Assembly: GCF_900163755.1 (NCBI RefSeq)
Contig: NZ_FUKI01000090.1
Location: forward strand, 1-54,556
Reading direction: 5' to 3'
Source: Crenothrix polyspora
GTDB lineage: Bacteria; Pseudomonadota; Gammaproteobacteria; Methylococcales; Methylomonadaceae
DNA: 54,556 bases
Positions within the stretch are counted from its first letter, which is position 1. Every line of letters starts with the position of its first letter. The position numbers were made by a program, and so were the translations under genes. This document shows, in pieces, positions 52,782-54,556 of the stretch. Under the pieces are notes generated by a model. The model had not been told where the DNA came from, did no database searches, and saw only the letters and a list, made by a program, of their open reading frames with translations.

Positions 52782-53448
52782 TTTATCCTTTCTACATCTG
52801 ATTAAAGAAGCCAGTCTTGTTGTGCAATTTGTGATGCTATTGCTCATGGTGGTTTCCATCGCTTCTTGGACGTTCATCTTTTTAAAACGCAAAGAATTGG
52901 CGCGTGCGGTAGAAATTACCGATGAATTTGAAACCCAGTTTTGGTCAGGCGATTCGTTAGTTGAGCTGTTTAAAAAACTATCGGCCAAAGATTTTGCCCC
53001 AGAGGGCATTGAAAAGATATTTCTGGCCGGTTATAAAGAATTTTCCCGTATGCGTCAGGCCGGTAATGTGGAGCCTGTGGTACAAGTGGAAAGTGCCCAG
53101 CGCACCATGCGCATTGAATTGTCCCGCGAGCTGGATAGGTTGGATGAACATCTGGCGTTTTTAGCGACTGTGGGTTCGACCAGTCCGTACGTCGGTTTGT
53201 TTGGTACGGTGTGGGGGATTATGAATTCGTTTATGTCTTTGGGTAGCGTAAAACAGGCGACCTTAGCTTTGGTAGCGCCCGGTATTGCCGAAGCCTTGAT
53301 TGCTACAGCGATTGGCTTGTTTGCCGCGATCCCTGCGGTTGTTGCCTATAACCGCTTTTCTACCCGTTTGGACAGATTAACAGGCCGTTATGAATTGTTC
53401 GTGGAAGAATTTGTTGTTTTGCTACAAAGACAGGCGCATAGCAAATGA
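52771..53448 (+). CDS. tolQ: Tol-Pal system proton channel subunit TolQ
   Basis: The 225-aa product has three membrane helices: near the N-terminus (VVQFVMLLLMVVSIASWTFI), and the pair at ATVGSTSPYVGLFGTVWGIM and GIAEALIATAIGLFAAIPAVV. TolQ with TolR powers the TolA-Pal link across the envelope during division. It is coupled to tolR by a 4-bp overlap. Confidence 0.96.
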   Translation: MNTDLSFLHLIKEASLVVQFVMLLLMVVSIASWTFIFLKRKELARAVEITDEFETQFWSGDSLVELFKKLSAKDFAPEGIEKIFLAGYKEFSRMRQAGNVEPVVQVESAQRTMRIELSRELDRLDEHLAFLATVGSTSPYVGLFGTVWGIMNSFMSLGSVKQATLALVAPGIAEALIATAIGLFAAIPAVVAYNRFSTRLDRLTGRYELFVEEFVVLLQRQAHSK

Positions 53449-53873
53449 GCAGACGAGCTAAGCGCAGAAAACCCATGGCCGAAATCAATGTAGTACCCTA
53501 CATTGACGTAACTTTGGTGTTATTGATTATTTTTATGATTACCACGCCGATGCTGCAAACCGGTGTTGAAGTGGAATTGCCACGGGCACAAGCGGCATCG
53601 GTGGATTCGGGCGAAGGCGAGCCGCCGTTAGTGGTATCGATTAAAAAGAGCGGTGAGTTTTATATTAGCGTGGGTGGCAATACCGACGAATTAATACCAC
53701 AAGAGGAGATTGATACGCGTGTCGCGGCGGTGTTGGCGGAAAAACCCACGGTGCAAGTGTTAATTAATGCCGACAAAAGCATAGACTACGGTACGGTGGT
53801 AACGGTGATGGCATCGTTGAAAAATGCCGGTGTGGCCAATGTTGGATTAATGACTAAATCTGACGACCAATAG
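53445..53873 (+). CDS. tolR: Tol-Pal system protein TolR
   Basis: The 142-aa product has the membrane helix with the proton-carrying aspartate in EINVVPYIDVTLVLLIIFMI and a periplasmic domain ending VVTVMASLKNAGVANVGLMT. It is the stator partner of TolQ. tolA starts 5 bp downstream. Confidence 0.96.
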   Translation: MSRRAKRRKPMAEINVVPYIDVTLVLLIIFMITTPMLQTGVEVELPRAQAASVDSGEGEPPLVVSIKKSGEFYISVGGNTDELIPQEEIDTRVAAVLAEKPTVQVLINADKSIDYGTVVTVMASLKNAGVANVGLMTKSDDQ

Positions 53874-53878
53874 CGCAG

Positions 53879-54556
53879 ATGGACAGTCGAAAGAAGCTAA
53901 TACGGGCCTTTATTCTGGCCTTTGCACTGCATATTTTTGTGTTGGGCCTATTTGCATTAAGCACGTTGTTTAAAACCAAAGTGGTTAAGGATAAGCCCAA
54001 GCCGGAGATTATTCACGCCACTTTTGTTGATCTTACCAAATTGCCCAAAGAGATTAAACCGGAGCCGATTGAGAAAGTTAAATCTATCAAGGCACAATCG
54101 CAAACTGAATTTAATCAAAAACAAGCGCTTAAGGAATTTATAGAGCCGCAAAATACGCCAGAGCAAGCGCAGGCAGCGGCGCGTGCCTTGGTTGAGAAAT
54201 CTGAAAAAGCCAGAGCGCAAGCTAAACAACACGCCAAGCAAGCTGAAGCTAAGCAAGAAGCAGCCGATCGCGCTAAAGCCGAAGCTAAAAAAATCGAAGC
54301 CGCTGAACGTGCTAAAGAAATAGCTAAACAGGAAGCGGCTGATCATGCTAAAGCCGAGGCCAGAAAAGCGGAAGCTGCTGAAAGAGCCAAAGAAGACGCT
54401 AAGCAAGAAGCGGCGGATCGTGCTAAAGCAGAAGCCAGAAAAGCCGAAGCCGTTGAAAAGGCCAAAATAGAATCGAAACAGCAAGCTGCTGAACGTGCTA
54501 AAGAAATAGCTAAACAGGAAGCGGCTGATCGTGCCAAAGCCGAGGCCAGAAAAGCG
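53879..54556 (+). CDS. tolA: Tol-Pal system protein TolA, 5' part
   Basis: The frame opens at ATG 53879 and runs off the window end with no stop (226 codons). The product has an N-terminal membrane helix (AFILAFALHIFVLGLFALS), then a long Ala/Lys/Glu helical domain. The C-terminal globular domain lies outside. The helical domain holds an internal DNA repeat of 186-bp period (54302 and 54488). tolA is the expected next gene of the operon. Confidence 0.93.
   Translation, partial: MDSRKKLIRAFILAFALHIFVLGLFALSTLFKTKVVKDKPKPEIIHATFVDLTKLPKEIKPEPIEKVKSIKAQSQTEFNQKQALKEFIEPQNTPEQAQAAARALVEKSEKARAQAKQHAKQAEAKQEAADRAKAEAKKIEAAERAKEIAKQEAADHAKAEARKAEAAERAKEDAKQEAADRAKAEARKAEAVEKAKIESKQQAAERAKEIAKQEAADRAKAEARKA
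54302..54556 (+). repeat. 186-bp period repeat within tolA
   Basis: The 69-base segment from 54302 (GCTGAACGTGCTAAAGAAAT...) recurs at 54488-54556 with two or three changes. The period of 62 codons suggests recent expansion of the helical domain by slippage or unequal exchange. Confidence 0.8.

Noticed and set aside
53957-54537. Long antisense frames opposite tolA
   Set aside because: They are complements of the Ala/Lys/Glu repeat codons, giving Phe/Ser-rich low-complexity peptides.

Overview
The window is chromosomal DNA of a gammaproteobacterium. The best evidence is gene order. The block pyrC'-pyrB-pyrR-ruvX-algH-tonB-gshB (3.2-8.9 kb) matches the order known from Pseudomonas. The series yebC...ruvC-ruvA-ruvB...ybgC-tolQ-tolR-tolA (41.3 kb to the right edge) and the mltD / methyltransferase / rnhA neighbourhood are also typical of the class. 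Moderate AT-richness, a stand-alone soxYZ pair and many short palindromic dispersed repeats would suit a Methylococcales-like or sulfur-related lineage. No methane or methanol oxidation gene is present, so that placement is a guess.

Layout. 0-3 kb: repeat end, Uma2 gene, moeA, a broken SPFH gene and a small membrane protein. 3.2-8.9 kb: pyrimidine / RuvX / AlgH / TonB / glutathione block on the minus strand. 9.0-14 kb: rpmB-rpmG with a clear terminator, a double cyclic-nucleotide-binding plus rhodanese protein, a DegQ-type protease and a secreted CotH-like kinase. 14-25 kb: DEDDh exonuclease, TPR protein, moaB-DUF423-pepN operon, a large MscK-type channel, an AT-rich segment with inverted ends and a YhiN-type flavoprotein. 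25-31 kb: an accessory patch with a Fam20C/HipA-like secreted protein, a GRDP-like Gly/Cys-rich protein, and a LytS/LytR-type two-component locus in which the second kinase and the regulator are broken. 31-41 kb: GST, HNH protein, rnhA, methyltransferase, mltD, soxYZ, thiE-thiD-hemJ, serA-serB. 41 kb to the end: the yebC-ruvCAB-ybgC-tolQRA backbone, split in two places by accessory genes.

The accessory genes in 41-52 kb are mainly small toxin-antitoxin-like families: HicB, HicA with a one-base frameshift, DUF2442, DUF433 with a 13-residue DUF5615 stub, DUF4160/DUF2442 and Uma2 paralogs. A 728-residue lipoprotein made of repeated modules lies among them. The most striking structural signal is that the 3' end of ruvB occurs three times. 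The true end is at 48013-48075 and two diverged copies follow cargo at about 48.6 kb and 50.9 kb, as if the ruvB terminus were a repeated insertion point.

The second large-scale signal is a set of palindromic elements. A 129-bp element is present twice with one base difference (25007-25135, 35590-35718), and part of a third copy lies at the left edge. Its inner hairpin (TTCGACAAGCTCAG and complement) also occurs inside other elements with different terminal inverted repeats (14088-14209, 26454-26560). Another outer repeat surrounds a different core (3035-3192). No transposase, integrase, CRISPR array, tRNA or rRNA was recognised.
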